DNA from: a virus
IMG/VR virus record: IMGVR_UViG_3300032288_001804
Coordinates: 1 to 64,000 of that record
Strand: one strand, 5' to 3'
DNA: 64,000 nt
Below, one piece after another: positions 13,106 to 21,728 of this stretch (position 1 is its first letter; each line of letters begins with the position of its first letter). The position numbers were made by a program, and so were the translations under genes. The notes beneath the pieces were generated by a model that ran no database searches, was not told the origin of the DNA, and was given only the letters and a program-made list of their open reading frames with translations.

Positions 13106-13882
13106 ATGAAACATATATTAAAGCAAGGAGAAGTTATAACTGATAAACTTGGACAAGATACCAAACTTATTTATTTAGATGAGGCCGGTTATAAAGGAAA
13201 AGGAATGCGGTACATAAAAGTACAATGCCTTTCCTGTAAAGAAGATCATATAAAACAATATGCTTCAATTAGAGCTGGTTATATATCTACTTGTGGTGCA
13301 AAGTCTTGTAAAGTATCTAACCCATCACTGCATAAAATATCTTATAAACCAGGCCAACTAATACCTAATACAAGTTTTGTATACCTAGAGGAGGACATAC
13401 AGAAAAGTACATCTAATCATAGATACTTTAAAGTACAGTGCTCTTGTGATATTATAACTAGCATTAGAGTAGATAAGTTAAAAGGAACATGTAGAAAATG
13501 TGCTGATAAAAAAAGAAGAGAGTCCTTTACTCAAAAAAATAAAGAGAGTCTAATAAAGAATATTAGGAACTCTTATAAAAAAAATGCTTTACAAAGAGGT
13601 TATAGTTTTGAACTATCTGATAACTACTTTACAGATCTTATCTTTAGTAACTGTTATTATTGTAATGTAACACCTAATAATAAAATAAAAAAAGGTAACA
13701 AGTCAATATGCTATAATGGTGTTGACCGTAAAGATAATAACGATAACTATACAGAAAGCAACTGTGTTCCTTGTTGTGGAAAATGTAATATTATGAAAAA
13801 CAAATGGTCTCATGATGACTTTCTTAGTCACATAACTAAAATTATTAATAACTTTAATACAGAAGAAAATGCATCCGTATGA
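13106..13882 (+). CDS. HNH homing endonuclease
   Basis: The start ATG 13106 (MKHILKQGEVI) has the AAAGGG site upstream. The 258-aa protein has several zinc-binding pairs in the N-terminal 140 residues (CLSCK, CGAKSC, CSC, CRKC) and a C-terminal HNH core with CYYC, YNGVDRKDNNDNYTESNCVPCC and CNIMKN. This is the GVDRxDN..Y...N..pCC..CN pattern of free-standing HNH homing enzymes. It sits where a DUF6915-like gene has been interrupted, and its last codons overlap the re-formed start of that gene (13869). It probably spreads the insert. Confidence 0.85.
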   Translation: MKHILKQGEVITDKLGQDTKLIYLDEAGYKGKGMRYIKVQCLSCKEDHIKQYASIRAGYISTCGAKSCKVSNPSLHKISYKPGQLIPNTSFVYLEEDIQKSTSNHRYFKVQCSCDIITSIRVDKLKGTCRKCADKKRRESFTQKNKESLIKNIRNSYKKNALQRGYSFELSDNYFTDLIFSNCYYCNVTPNNKIKKGNKSICYNGVDRKDNNDNYTESNCVPCCGKCNIMKNKWSHDDFLSHITKIINNFNTEENASV

Positions 13883-14207
13883 TCACAGCCAGAGCTCCGT
13901 TAAGAAATGGGGTGGGGAGATTGGAGATTACCTACCTATTCATGAGTGGTTTGATGAAACTAAAGGGTGGCTAGGAGATAGTCGCCACAGGTTATTCAGA
14001 CATCATAGTGAAGGTATCTTCCAATGTGAAGAAATATTTGGCATCTATATTACTAACTCAGCCGGTAAAAAGGTTATGGTTAGATATATAGGTGAGCAAC
14101 ATGTAAAAGAAGATTGCAATGGTTATATACCAAGTGCAAAAGAATGGATTACTAATCTAGACAAGCCACCTATGTGGATGTTAAAAACCCAAAAGATAAA
14201 TGACTAA
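13869..14207 (+). CDS. DUF6915-like protein, start replaced
   Basis: The 112-aa protein begins MHPYDHSQSSVKKWGG, and related proteins begin MAHPYxHALSSVKKWGG. It then has DYLPIHEWFDETK, RHRLFRHHSEGIF and VRYIGEQHVKEDC, all matching the family I know as DUF6915. The histidine-rich core may bind metal. The first codons were replaced: ATG now lies 14 bases inside the HNH gene, so the two are translationally coupled. No function is known. Confidence 0.7.
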   Translation: MHPYDHSQSSVKKWGGEIGDYLPIHEWFDETKGWLGDSRHRLFRHHSEGIFQCEEIFGIYITNSAGKKVMVRYIGEQHVKEDCNGYIPSAKEWITNLDKPPMWMLKTQKIND

Positions 14208-14706
14208 ACAAACAAACATGTTTATTGTAAAAGAGGTTGTACTACCTGGTGAAAATGACGACAACCTTACAATTTATGGTGAATATACTCTACCTGATGT
14301 AAACATCTTTAGAGAAGGTGATGTAATTACTTATAGTGAGATTGATGGATTACCTTTTTATATTAATGGTATACCATTTCATATAAGTGATCCCTATGAG
14401 GCTAAAGATGGTATAGAGATATACAATAGTAAAGAAGCTAGGGAGAATATTAAACCTGGTACAATGCTATTTGTAAAAAGTTCTGAGCCTGCTATTGCAG
14501 ATACCATTATTAAAAGAGATGATTATATTAATTATTTGACTATGGCAGATAACTATGCTATGCGAGTACATGATTATAATCTTTATGGCACCCTTGCAGA
14601 TTTTAGAAAATATAATTATGCAAGAAAAGGATACCTGGCGGGTTTTGCCGCAGCAAAATATGTGTTTGATAAAGAGCTTGAAAAATTAAAAAACCTTACA
14701 AAATAA
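14200..14706 (+). CDS. Hypothetical protein
   Basis: The 168-aa protein has a beta-rich N-terminal half with several DGxxxY-type turns and a helical, aromatic C-terminal half (YNYARKGYLAGFAAAKYVFDKELEKL). It overlaps the DUF6915-like gene by 8 bases and the next start by 1 base. No known domain is recognised; the C-terminal helix pattern is common in small phage accessory proteins. Confidence 0.55.
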   Translation: MTKQTNMFIVKEVVLPGENDDNLTIYGEYTLPDVNIFREGDVITYSEIDGLPFYINGIPFHISDPYEAKDGIEIYNSKEARENIKPGTMLFVKSSEPAIADTIIKRDDYINYLTMADNYAMRVHDYNLYGTLADFRKYNYARKGYLAGFAAAKYVFDKELEKLKNLTK

Positions 14707-15122
14707 TGACTGAAGTACACAAACTTACAGAGCAGAATTATTTTAATTTGCTAGACATGATTAACTCTACAGATACAGAGAATCATACCGTTGCAAAAGC
14801 TTTGATATCTAATTTAGATGTTAAAGAGAATCTTGTATATTTAATCTTATTGTATAAAGAGTTACCTTCTGCTAATACGCGTAAGCAATTCTTTGACGAA
14901 AAAGTAATTGCAGATCTTAAGTTATACTTTGAAGTAGACTTAGGTTATGCACATGTAGATTGGGATAACATAATAAACTATTTCTCTGCACCTAATCAAG
15001 ACCCGTTACATTTAGGATTCTGCCTTAGCAGATTTTCTCATGATGTAACTAATAGATTGCATGATGCGGGGTTTGCCTTTATTAAGAATTACAAAATTAA
15101 TCTGGTGCCTAAACATGGATAA
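14706..15122 (+). CDS. Hypothetical protein
   Basis: This 138-aa protein is helical, with conserved-looking acidic and aromatic segments (YFNLLDMINS, FEVDLGYAHVDWDNII). Its stop overlaps the next start by 8 bases, linking it to the VWA/AAA+ pair that follows. No family is recognised. Confidence 0.55.
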   Translation: MTEVHKLTEQNYFNLLDMINSTDTENHTVAKALISNLDVKENLVYLILLYKELPSANTRKQFFDEKVIADLKLYFEVDLGYAHVDWDNIINYFSAPNQDPLHLGFCLSRFSHDVTNRLHDAGFAFIKNYKINLVPKHG

Positions 15123-16317
15123 ACATGAAAGCCTAGCCAAGACCGGTAAAGAACTAATGTTAAAGGAGCCCTTCTACGGGCTCTTTCTCATTGGTCTAAA
15201 CAAGGTGTGGCAGAAGAGAGTTCCTACCGCAGGTGTGAGTAAGAACAATATTAATTATCAGCTTACGATAAATGAAGATTTCTGGAATAGCCTGAGCTCT
15301 GACCACAAGCTTGGTCTACTAAAGCATGAGCTATTGCATATTGCATTCTTTCATTTAACTATGCATGATAACTTTGCAGATCCGCGCCTAGCTAACATAG
15401 CTATGGACCTTGAGATTAACCAGTATATTGATTCGCAGTATCTTCCTGAAGGAGGTTGTACTATAGATAACGAAACTTTTAAACCATATAACCTACCTAT
15501 TAAGGCCGGTTGTAGAGAGTATTATGAGATCTTAGCTAAGGAAAGAGATAAACAGGAACAGCAAGGTGGTGGTAAAAGTAAACTTCAAAAAATTCTTGAT
15601 GCTATAGCTAGAGGAGATAGTCACGATGAAGATGGTGATGCGGTTCCTGATCATAGTACTTGGGATGACTTTAAGGATTTACCTGAAGCAGAAAAGAAGC
15701 TTATAGAAAAGCAATTAGAGCATATCCTTAAGGAAGTAGCGCAACAAGTTAAAGGTCGCGGTACTATACCTGGGGAGATGCAAGGATTGCTTGATAAGAT
15801 CAGTAGTAAGGAACCACCAAAGTTTGACTGGCGTGGTTATCTTAGAAGATTTGCTGGGGGTTCCCAGAAAGTGTATACTAAAAAGCTTAGAAGAAAATTC
15901 AATAAGCGTTTTGAAGAGATGGCAGGTTTAAAAGTTAAACCAAGAAAACATATTCTTGTTGCCATAGATACTAGTGGTTCAGTATCAGATGATGAACTCC
16001 GTGAGTTCTTCCATGAGATTGACCATATTAATAAGACCGGTGCTGAGATTACTGTATTACAATGTGATACAAAGATTAACAGCGTTAAGAAATATTCCGC
16101 CGGTGATACTGTAGAAATTTTTGGAAGAGGGGGAACTGAGTTTGATCCCGTTATTGAGTATTACAATCAGCATCTTAAGAACTTCAGTTGTATGGTATAT
16201 CTAACTGATGGCGAATGCTATTGCACTGTAAAGCCTAGAGGCAAAATGTTATGGGTAATTTCTTCTCGTTCACAAATGAATGAGAGCTTACCAGGACCAA
16301 AAATTAAATTAAACTAA
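15115..16317 (+). CDS. VWA-domain protein with N-terminal HExxH metallopeptidase-like domain (DUF2201 type)
   Basis: ATG 15115 (MDKHESLAKTGKEL) gives 400 aa. The N-terminal domain has LKHELLHIAFFH at about residue 70, a zincin-type HExxH motif. The C-terminal part is a von Willebrand A domain: the MIDAS VAIDTSGSVSDDE at about residue 283, then LTDGE near 362. This is the DUF2201/VWA architecture. The next gene is a MoxR-type AAA+ ATPase, and the pair forms a chaperone module known to remodel or activate other complexes. In a phage its target is unknown. Confidence 0.8.
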   Translation: MDKHESLAKTGKELMLKEPFYGLFLIGLNKVWQKRVPTAGVSKNNINYQLTINEDFWNSLSSDHKLGLLKHELLHIAFFHLTMHDNFADPRLANIAMDLEINQYIDSQYLPEGGCTIDNETFKPYNLPIKAGCREYYEILAKERDKQEQQGGGKSKLQKILDAIARGDSHDEDGDAVPDHSTWDDFKDLPEAEKKLIEKQLEHILKEVAQQVKGRGTIPGEMQGLLDKISSKEPPKFDWRGYLRRFAGGSQKVYTKKLRRKFNKRFEEMAGLKVKPRKHILVAIDTSGSVSDDELREFFHEIDHINKTGAEITVLQCDTKINSVKKYSAGDTVEIFGRGGTEFDPVIEYYNQHLKNFSCMVYLTDGECYCTVKPRGKMLWVISSRSQMNESLPGPKIKLN

Positions 16318-16324
16318 TAAGAAA

Positions 16325-17521
16325 ATGAGCGCACAAGTAGAACTTAACACAGATGAATTAAAAGGATTTGTAAATCACATTGTAAATAATAACCGCTATC
16401 TTCAAGAGAATGGTAAGATCCCTGTAGCAATTGCTGTAGAGGGTGAGGCTGGTATCGGTAAGACAAGTACTATATTGGAGATAGGTAAAGACCTAGGTCT
16501 TAATGTAGTTAAGATTAATCTTTCTCAGATTGAGGAGATTGGTGACTTAACCGGTTTTCCAGTTAAAGAATTTGAAGTAGTTAAGACTGCTGAGGATGGA
16601 GCTAAGGTAACCAAGTGGATACCCGAGAATACTCTGCCTATGTATATCCAAAATAAATATGTTCCAACTGGTGAGAAGCGCATGACACATGCTACTCCAG
16701 AGTGGATCCAAGGTAAAGAAGAAGGTGGTATCTTAATTCTCGATGACTATACCCGTGCAGATAGCAGATTCTTGCAGGCGTGTATGGAGTTGATTGACCG
16801 CCAAACTTATATCTCTTGGAAACTACCAAAGGACTGGCACATCATCTTGACTACTAACCCAGATAATGGTGACTATAATGTTACTAGTATTGACGTTGCT
16901 CAAAAGACTCGTTTCATCACTACTTATCTTAAGTTTGATGCAGAGTGCTGGGCACGTTGGGCAGAGCAAAATGATATTGACTCTCGTTGTATTAACTTCT
17001 TGTTGATGCACCCTGAGACGGTAACACAAAAGACTAATGCTCGTAGTATTACCACTTTCTTTAACTCTATTTCTAGTGTAGAAAACTTTGAGGAAAGCTT
17101 ACCGCTAATCCAAATGATTGGTGAGGGTAGTGTAGGTGGCGAGTTCGCTACTCTATTTACTACATTCATCCACAACAAGTTAGATAAAATGGTGTCTCCT
17201 AAAGACATGCTTACTAACGCAAGTTGGGAATATGTTAAAGGACAAATGGGTAGTGCTATGGGTAAAGTAGCAGATGACGGGTACCGTGCAGACATTGCTA
17301 GTGTACTTGCACACCGTCTAATTAACTTCACTGTAGTTTATTCTGAGAAGAATACTGTAGACCAAAAGATCTTGGATCGCATCACTAACTTTATTACTGA
17401 CAAGGACATCTTTAACAATGACCTTAAGTATGCAATCATTAAAGGTATTGTAAACGGTAACAAAGCCAAGTTTACACGTCTAATGATGAATGCAGAAATC
17501 GCTAAAATCGCTGTAAAATAA
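16325..17521 (+). CDS. MoxR-family AAA+ ATPase
   Basis: The 398-aa protein has Walker A GEAGIGKT at about residue 40, Walker B ILILDDYTRAD, sensor I WHIILTTNPDNGDYN, and the MoxR-type RFITTYLKF segment. The acidic DD and NPD features fit MoxR/CbbQ proteins that partner with VWA proteins. The gap to the VWA gene is 7 bases. Together they likely form a hexameric ATPase that acts on a substrate bound by the VWA protein. Confidence 0.8.
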   Translation: MSAQVELNTDELKGFVNHIVNNNRYLQENGKIPVAIAVEGEAGIGKTSTILEIGKDLGLNVVKINLSQIEEIGDLTGFPVKEFEVVKTAEDGAKVTKWIPENTLPMYIQNKYVPTGEKRMTHATPEWIQGKEEGGILILDDYTRADSRFLQACMELIDRQTYISWKLPKDWHIILTTNPDNGDYNVTSIDVAQKTRFITTYLKFDAECWARWAEQNDIDSRCINFLLMHPETVTQKTNARSITTFFNSISSVENFEESLPLIQMIGEGSVGGEFATLFTTFIHNKLDKMVSPKDMLTNASWEYVKGQMGSAMGKVADDGYRADIASVLAHRLINFTVVYSEKNTVDQKILDRITNFITDKDIFNNDLKYAIIKGIVNGNKAKFTRLMMNAEIAKIAVK

Positions 17522-18651
17522 TGAGAGGTAACCTTCTTAAAAACAATGTTACTCCTGAGATGCTTGCACAACTCCCCTTCATTGAGGGGGAGCTGCAAGT
17601 TGTCATGGCTAGGGGTAAGAAGGTAGGGAATATATACAAGCTATATAACCTTACTAAAGAAAATATAGAGAAAGCTAAAAAGCTTTTGACTGGGGATCTA
17701 ATGCCTACTCTACCAAAAAAGAGTAGAGTTTATGTATTACCCAATTGTATATATACTCAAGTGCAAATCAGAGAGTTGTGTAAGTTTCATGGGTTTACGA
17801 TTACTCATGATATATCTAGGGCAGACTTATTTGTGGGTAATAAAAATACCATTCTTGCTGGCATGGATAACAATGAGTTTCCTGATGCACTCGGTAGTCT
17901 AGAGACTAGGTTGTATAAGTATGAAATGAAAGATGACTTTGCTAAGTTAGCTTTTACTACAAGGTATCCAGATTTTCTAGAGCCTGCTACTGATACCAAT
18001 GCAGATGTGTATTTCAGCCGTCAGTATTATAATAATATAGACGCTTGGTCTACCTTATACGGTACTGATGATTACTATACGCTGATTAGTGGAGAAGCTG
18101 TAGAAATTTTACATAGAATACTTTCTGCTAAAGTTCCTGTTGTAAACGAGGATAATATCTTTAATTCTATTGAGCGTCTAGTTATAGATGACGAAATGTA
18201 TAATACCCTAAGCATGATGTTTGATGCATCAATGGATGATAAAAAGATTGCTTGTGAGTTGCTCTTTAATGCTGACTATGATAAGTCTTACTATAACATT
18301 TATAAGTTAATTAAGAATTATTACTATACTATAGACAGCTACATGACTCGAAATAATAGAGAAATAATTTCTAGAATATTTCCGCTTAGAGATATCTATA
18401 ACTCAGACTTTAAAAGAGATTTGGATAGGATTTATACAGCGGAGCATCTTACTGAAGAAATATACTTTGATATTTTATATCACCAAGCGACTCAGGATAC
18501 CAAGAGCATACACGATTCTCTAGGTAGACTCCAAGACTTTTTTGCTGTAGACCTGTTTGTGAAAAAGAGTTATGAAGAATTCATAGAATCTAAAAAACCA
18601 AAAGTAAATGAAGAAAATGTTAAAAGTGCTGAATCTAACAGTCCCTTCTAG
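17521..18651 (+). CDS. Hypothetical protein, paralogue pair member 1
   Basis: The 376-aa protein shares two blocks with the next gene: VYVLPNCIYTQVQIREL...ADLFVGNKN, and LVIDDEMYNTLSMMF...CELLFNADYDKSYY. The first block looks like an alpha/beta BRCT- or Rossmann-like unit that binds a ligand; the second is helical. No known family is recognised. It follows the MoxR gene with a TAATG overlap, so it may belong to the same module. Confidence 0.65.
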   Translation: MRGNLLKNNVTPEMLAQLPFIEGELQVVMARGKKVGNIYKLYNLTKENIEKAKKLLTGDLMPTLPKKSRVYVLPNCIYTQVQIRELCKFHGFTITHDISRADLFVGNKNTILAGMDNNEFPDALGSLETRLYKYEMKDDFAKLAFTTRYPDFLEPATDTNADVYFSRQYYNNIDAWSTLYGTDDYYTLISGEAVEILHRILSAKVPVVNEDNIFNSIERLVIDDEMYNTLSMMFDASMDDKKIACELLFNADYDKSYYNIYKLIKNYYYTIDSYMTRNNREIISRIFPLRDIYNSDFKRDLDRIYTAEHLTEEIYFDILYHQATQDTKSIHDSLGRLQDFFAVDLFVKKSYEEFIESKKPKVNEENVKSAESNSPF

Positions 18652-19771
18652 TGACAAGTTTAAGTTAGAAGTAACACATGTTATTCCAGGTTCAGATGGT
18701 AATATTACTAAAAACTGGGGTCGTGAAATACCAGCTAATCCTGTAGATAAAACTAAAGAGTTAGATATTAACTCAATTAAGACTATATACTTTGCTCCTA
18801 AAGTTAATGTACCTAGAGAAAGGGTAAGACCTTTCTTAGAAGATAAGGGTATTAAAATCATCCGAGATGTAAATAAAGCTGATGCTGTAATTGTTTCAGA
18901 TGATACTTATGACTATAATGTAACTAACTGGTGGGGTAATGCATGCGGTATAGCATCTATGTTACACTTCTTAAGAAGTTTTAATGGTGCTGTAAATACT
19001 AACCAAATTATAATACAATTAGAAGCTTATGTAAACTCAGGTGTGCTTGATTCTAACTATGTAATCTATGATATAAATGAACTCACCGGTATTTATAAGC
19101 ATAACCCTAACTGTGTTACATCAAAGTCAAGCTGGGGTTTACACTATACTAGTCCAGGTAAATCTGATTTTGGTGGAGATGCTCAAGCTGTAGATAGAGG
19201 TTACATATCTCAGGTTAAAGATCATACTATTTATGATTCTGCATATATGTCTAAATGTTATGACCAAACATCAATCCTTAAACATCTTGGTGAAAATGTT
19301 ATAGATAAAGAATCATATGAGAGTCTTAGAACCATGTTACAAAGTACTGATAAAAGTAACCATCTTATTGCTATGACGATTATGGCTAATGCTAACTATG
19401 AACAAAGCTTTATGTATTTAGCATTCTTGCTAGAGGAGTTTGGCAGAGGTCCTATCTATAATCACAGTTATAGAAATACTGTAGGATTTAAGTCTTTAAC
19501 TAAATGGATAGGGTATAATAAATATCGTTTTGATAAAGATGCTATCCTAGATATAAGCTTGGAGAAAAAGTTACTTACACGTGAACTATTGGCTATTGTT
19601 AAAGATTATTATCTTCAAGGTGCTAATGCTTATAGTTCTAACTTTGAAGTATCTGAGATTAAGCTAAATGCTGAGTCACAAAAAATGATTGATAAATATT
19701 TTAACGAGAAAGAAAATGGTAACAGACTTCCAAGCGGAGGAGAACTTCTACAAGAAGAGGTATCACTTTAG
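18608..19771 (+). CDS. Hypothetical protein, paralogue pair member 2
   Basis: The 387-aa protein is related to the preceding one by IYFAPKVNVPRERVRPF...KADAVIVSDDT and NVIDKESYESLRTML...MTIMANANYEQSFMY. It has a long central insertion lacking in the first. It overlaps its neighbours by 44 and 56 bases. The duplication and divergence suggest two subunits or two substrates of one complex. No family is recognised. Confidence 0.65.
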   Translation: MKKMLKVLNLTVPSSDKFKLEVTHVIPGSDGNITKNWGREIPANPVDKTKELDINSIKTIYFAPKVNVPRERVRPFLEDKGIKIIRDVNKADAVIVSDDTYDYNVTNWWGNACGIASMLHFLRSFNGAVNTNQIIIQLEAYVNSGVLDSNYVIYDINELTGIYKHNPNCVTSKSSWGLHYTSPGKSDFGGDAQAVDRGYISQVKDHTIYDSAYMSKCYDQTSILKHLGENVIDKESYESLRTMLQSTDKSNHLIAMTIMANANYEQSFMYLAFLLEEFGRGPIYNHSYRNTVGFKSLTKWIGYNKYRFDKDAILDISLEKKLLTRELLAIVKDYYLQGANAYSSNFEVSEIKLNAESQKMIDKYFNEKENGNRLPSGGELLQEEVSL

Positions 19772-20705
19772 TTATTCGGGCTTAAATAAGTTATTGTTTA
19801 GCCCTAGATCATTTTATAATCATTATATCCTAAACCAAAGAGAGGACAAGATGGAGCAGCACCTAATTGAGGGTACGCTGCTTCACTGTCTTCTCCTAGA
19901 GGAGGATAAGTTTAATGAAAAATTTGTATTATCTCCTAACAAGCTACCTGGGGACAGCGCTAAGAAAGTTCTTGACAAAGTATTCACTAGAGCCTTAATT
20001 GATGGCTATACTGAGTTATCTTTGGAAGACCTTTCTAGTGATATCATAATGGTATTACAAGAAATAAATCTTCATCAAAGTCTTAAGACTGATGAACAAC
20101 GTGTAGAGAAAATGATAACTGAGGAAAACAAAAGTTATTATGATTTCCTACGCACTAAGGGTGACAAGCTTGTCATTGACAACGAGACCCTGGACAAAGT
20201 AAAGATATCTGTAGATGAAGTAAAAGGTAATAGTAAAGCTTGGAGCTTGCTTGGTATCGGTAACCCGGATACAAAAAGTGAGGTGCCACTCCAGACTGAT
20301 TTGCTTAACTATAACTTTGGACTTAAAGGTATAGTAGATAACATCCGTGTAGCCCACGATGAAAAAACTATCTACATCAATGACCTGAAAACTACAGGTA
20401 AAATGATTCAGGATTTTCCTGAAACAGTAGAGTATTACAAGTACTGGTTGCAAGCTGCAGTGTACTGTAAATTAGTAAGAGCAAATAACCAAGAGTTAAA
20501 TGGAGAGTTAAGTGATTACAAGATTAAGTTTCATTTCGTAGTGGTTGATAAGATTAACCAGTGTTACGCATTTGAAGTTAGTAAAGTAACACTTAACAAG
20601 TGGTTAGATGATCTAGACGATGTGTTAAAAATTGCGGCGTATCATTATGATTCCCGTAATTATGACTTACCTTATATGTATAAGGAAGGTAATGTAATCT
20701 TGTAA
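19716..20705 (+). CDS. PD-(D/E)XK (RecB/Cas4-type) nuclease
   Basis: ATG 19716 (MVTDFQAEENFYKKR) gives 329 aa. The motif order is that of RecB-family nucleases: SYSGLNKLLFSPRSFYNHY, then EGTLLHCLLLEE with the conserved His, GLKGIVDNIRV with the catalytic Asp, and IYINDLKTTGK with the D-x-K. C-terminal helices QAAVYCKLV form the usual Q/Y helix. It probably makes 3' overhangs for the Sak4-like recombinase, or processes DNA in repair. Confidence 0.82.
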   Translation: MVTDFQAEENFYKKRYHFSYSGLNKLLFSPRSFYNHYILNQREDKMEQHLIEGTLLHCLLLEEDKFNEKFVLSPNKLPGDSAKKVLDKVFTRALIDGYTELSLEDLSSDIIMVLQEINLHQSLKTDEQRVEKMITEENKSYYDFLRTKGDKLVIDNETLDKVKISVDEVKGNSKAWSLLGIGNPDTKSEVPLQTDLLNYNFGLKGIVDNIRVAHDEKTIYINDLKTTGKMIQDFPETVEYYKYWLQAAVYCKLVRANNQELNGELSDYKIKFHFVVVDKINQCYAFEVSKVTLNKWLDDLDDVLKIAAYHYDSRNYDLPYMYKEGNVIL

Positions 20706-20718
20706 AACAATCATCCCA

Positions 20719-21288
20719 ATGATTAATAAATTGTATACTGATCATTTCCAAAAGTCGCGTGCATTTTTGTACCCACTTTTAGGAATAAGAAGAGGTGCTA
20801 TTATAACTCCTATGGAGACTTATGTCGCATGGGAGGATGAGTTTCTTGCAGAAGATAGGAAACTTATATTAACGTATCACCTAAGGGAAGATAAGGAGTT
20901 CTCAGATTTTGAGAAGTCTAAATTACTTGATAATAGTTTGTTGTGTGACTTTAGAGAAACAAACCATAAAGTTGGTGTATATATCTTCGACTATGAAGGT
21001 TTTGCCAATGATTGGGATTGTTTCCTTAAAGGTCATTACTCTAAGATGTCTGCTCCTGTTAAACGCAGGATACTAGATTTCTTTAAAAACAATCACAGTA
21101 ATTATAAATACTTAGAAAGTTATCTATACCCTGAAAAGTATTTTAAAACTTATGCAGAACTACTTGATGTACCTGTTGAAGTACTACAAGAAGTTGGTGA
21201 GCTTGCTAGTCCACCAGATATTGCTAAAGAAACTTTACGCCTAAAGGCTGAAGAACTAATTAATTTTAATATTTTTGAAAAAAAGTAA
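20719..21288 (+). CDS. Hypothetical protein
   Basis: The 189-aa protein begins MINKLYTDHFQKSRAFLYPLLGI and has an acidic-aromatic centre. It ends with a helical charged segment. No nuclease, ATPase or membrane motif is visible. It lies between the nuclease and polymerase genes, so a replication or repair accessory role is possible. Confidence 0.6.
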   Translation: MINKLYTDHFQKSRAFLYPLLGIRRGAIITPMETYVAWEDEFLAEDRKLILTYHLREDKEFSDFEKSKLLDNSLLCDFRETNHKVGVYIFDYEGFANDWDCFLKGHYSKMSAPVKRRILDFFKNNHSNYKYLESYLYPEKYFKTYAELLDVPVEVLQEVGELASPPDIAKETLRLKAEELINFNIFEKK

Positions 21289-21291
21289 TTT

Positions 21292-21666
21292 ATGAATAAC
21301 ATGATGTTGATCTCCGCTGGTACTAAAGAGGGAGATAAAACTTTTAAGATGATTCCACTAACTGAGGAGTGTCCTTATGTAGAAGGAATTTTTTATCCTG
21401 GAAATAATATCTTAGCGCTTATTGGTGTAAACAAAAAAGATATTTTCCACATGATGCCTAAGTTAGATCCTAATGGTGATCCTGAATTCCGTAAGACTCC
21501 GTCTAAAGATGGTGTACCGGTTAAACAAGAGCGCCGTACCATTGAAACTTATCAAGAGTATTATTTGGAAGACCGTGCTGATATTGATGCATTTGTTAAA
21601 CATTTTGCTATTAATGCAAATACGTTTGACTATGGTCAATACTTTAAAGAAGAACCTGCAGCGTAA
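21292..21666 (+). CDS. Hypothetical protein
   Basis: The 124-aa protein has a beta-rich N-terminus (MMLISAGTKEGDKTFKMIPL, CPYVEGIFYPGNNILALIG) then a charged linker and a short helical tail. It lies 3 bases after the previous gene and is followed by a terminator, closing this part of the operon. No family is recognised. Confidence 0.6.
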   Translation: MNNMMLISAGTKEGDKTFKMIPLTEECPYVEGIFYPGNNILALIGVNKKDIFHMMPKLDPNGDPEFRKTPSKDGVPVKQERRTIETYQEYYLEDRADIDAFVKHFAINANTFDYGQYFKEEPAA

Positions 21667-21672
21667 ATGAGA

Positions 21673-21692
21673 GGGGGAGAAATCCCCCTTTT
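21673..21692 (+). terminator. Rho-independent terminator
   Basis: GGGGGA (21673-21678) pairs with TCCCCC (21683-21688) around a GAAA tetraloop, followed by TTTTC. It precedes the polymerase gene. Confidence 0.85.
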
Positions 21693-21728
21693 CTTAACTT
21701 TATATGGGGGGACAGCTTAACTGAACAA

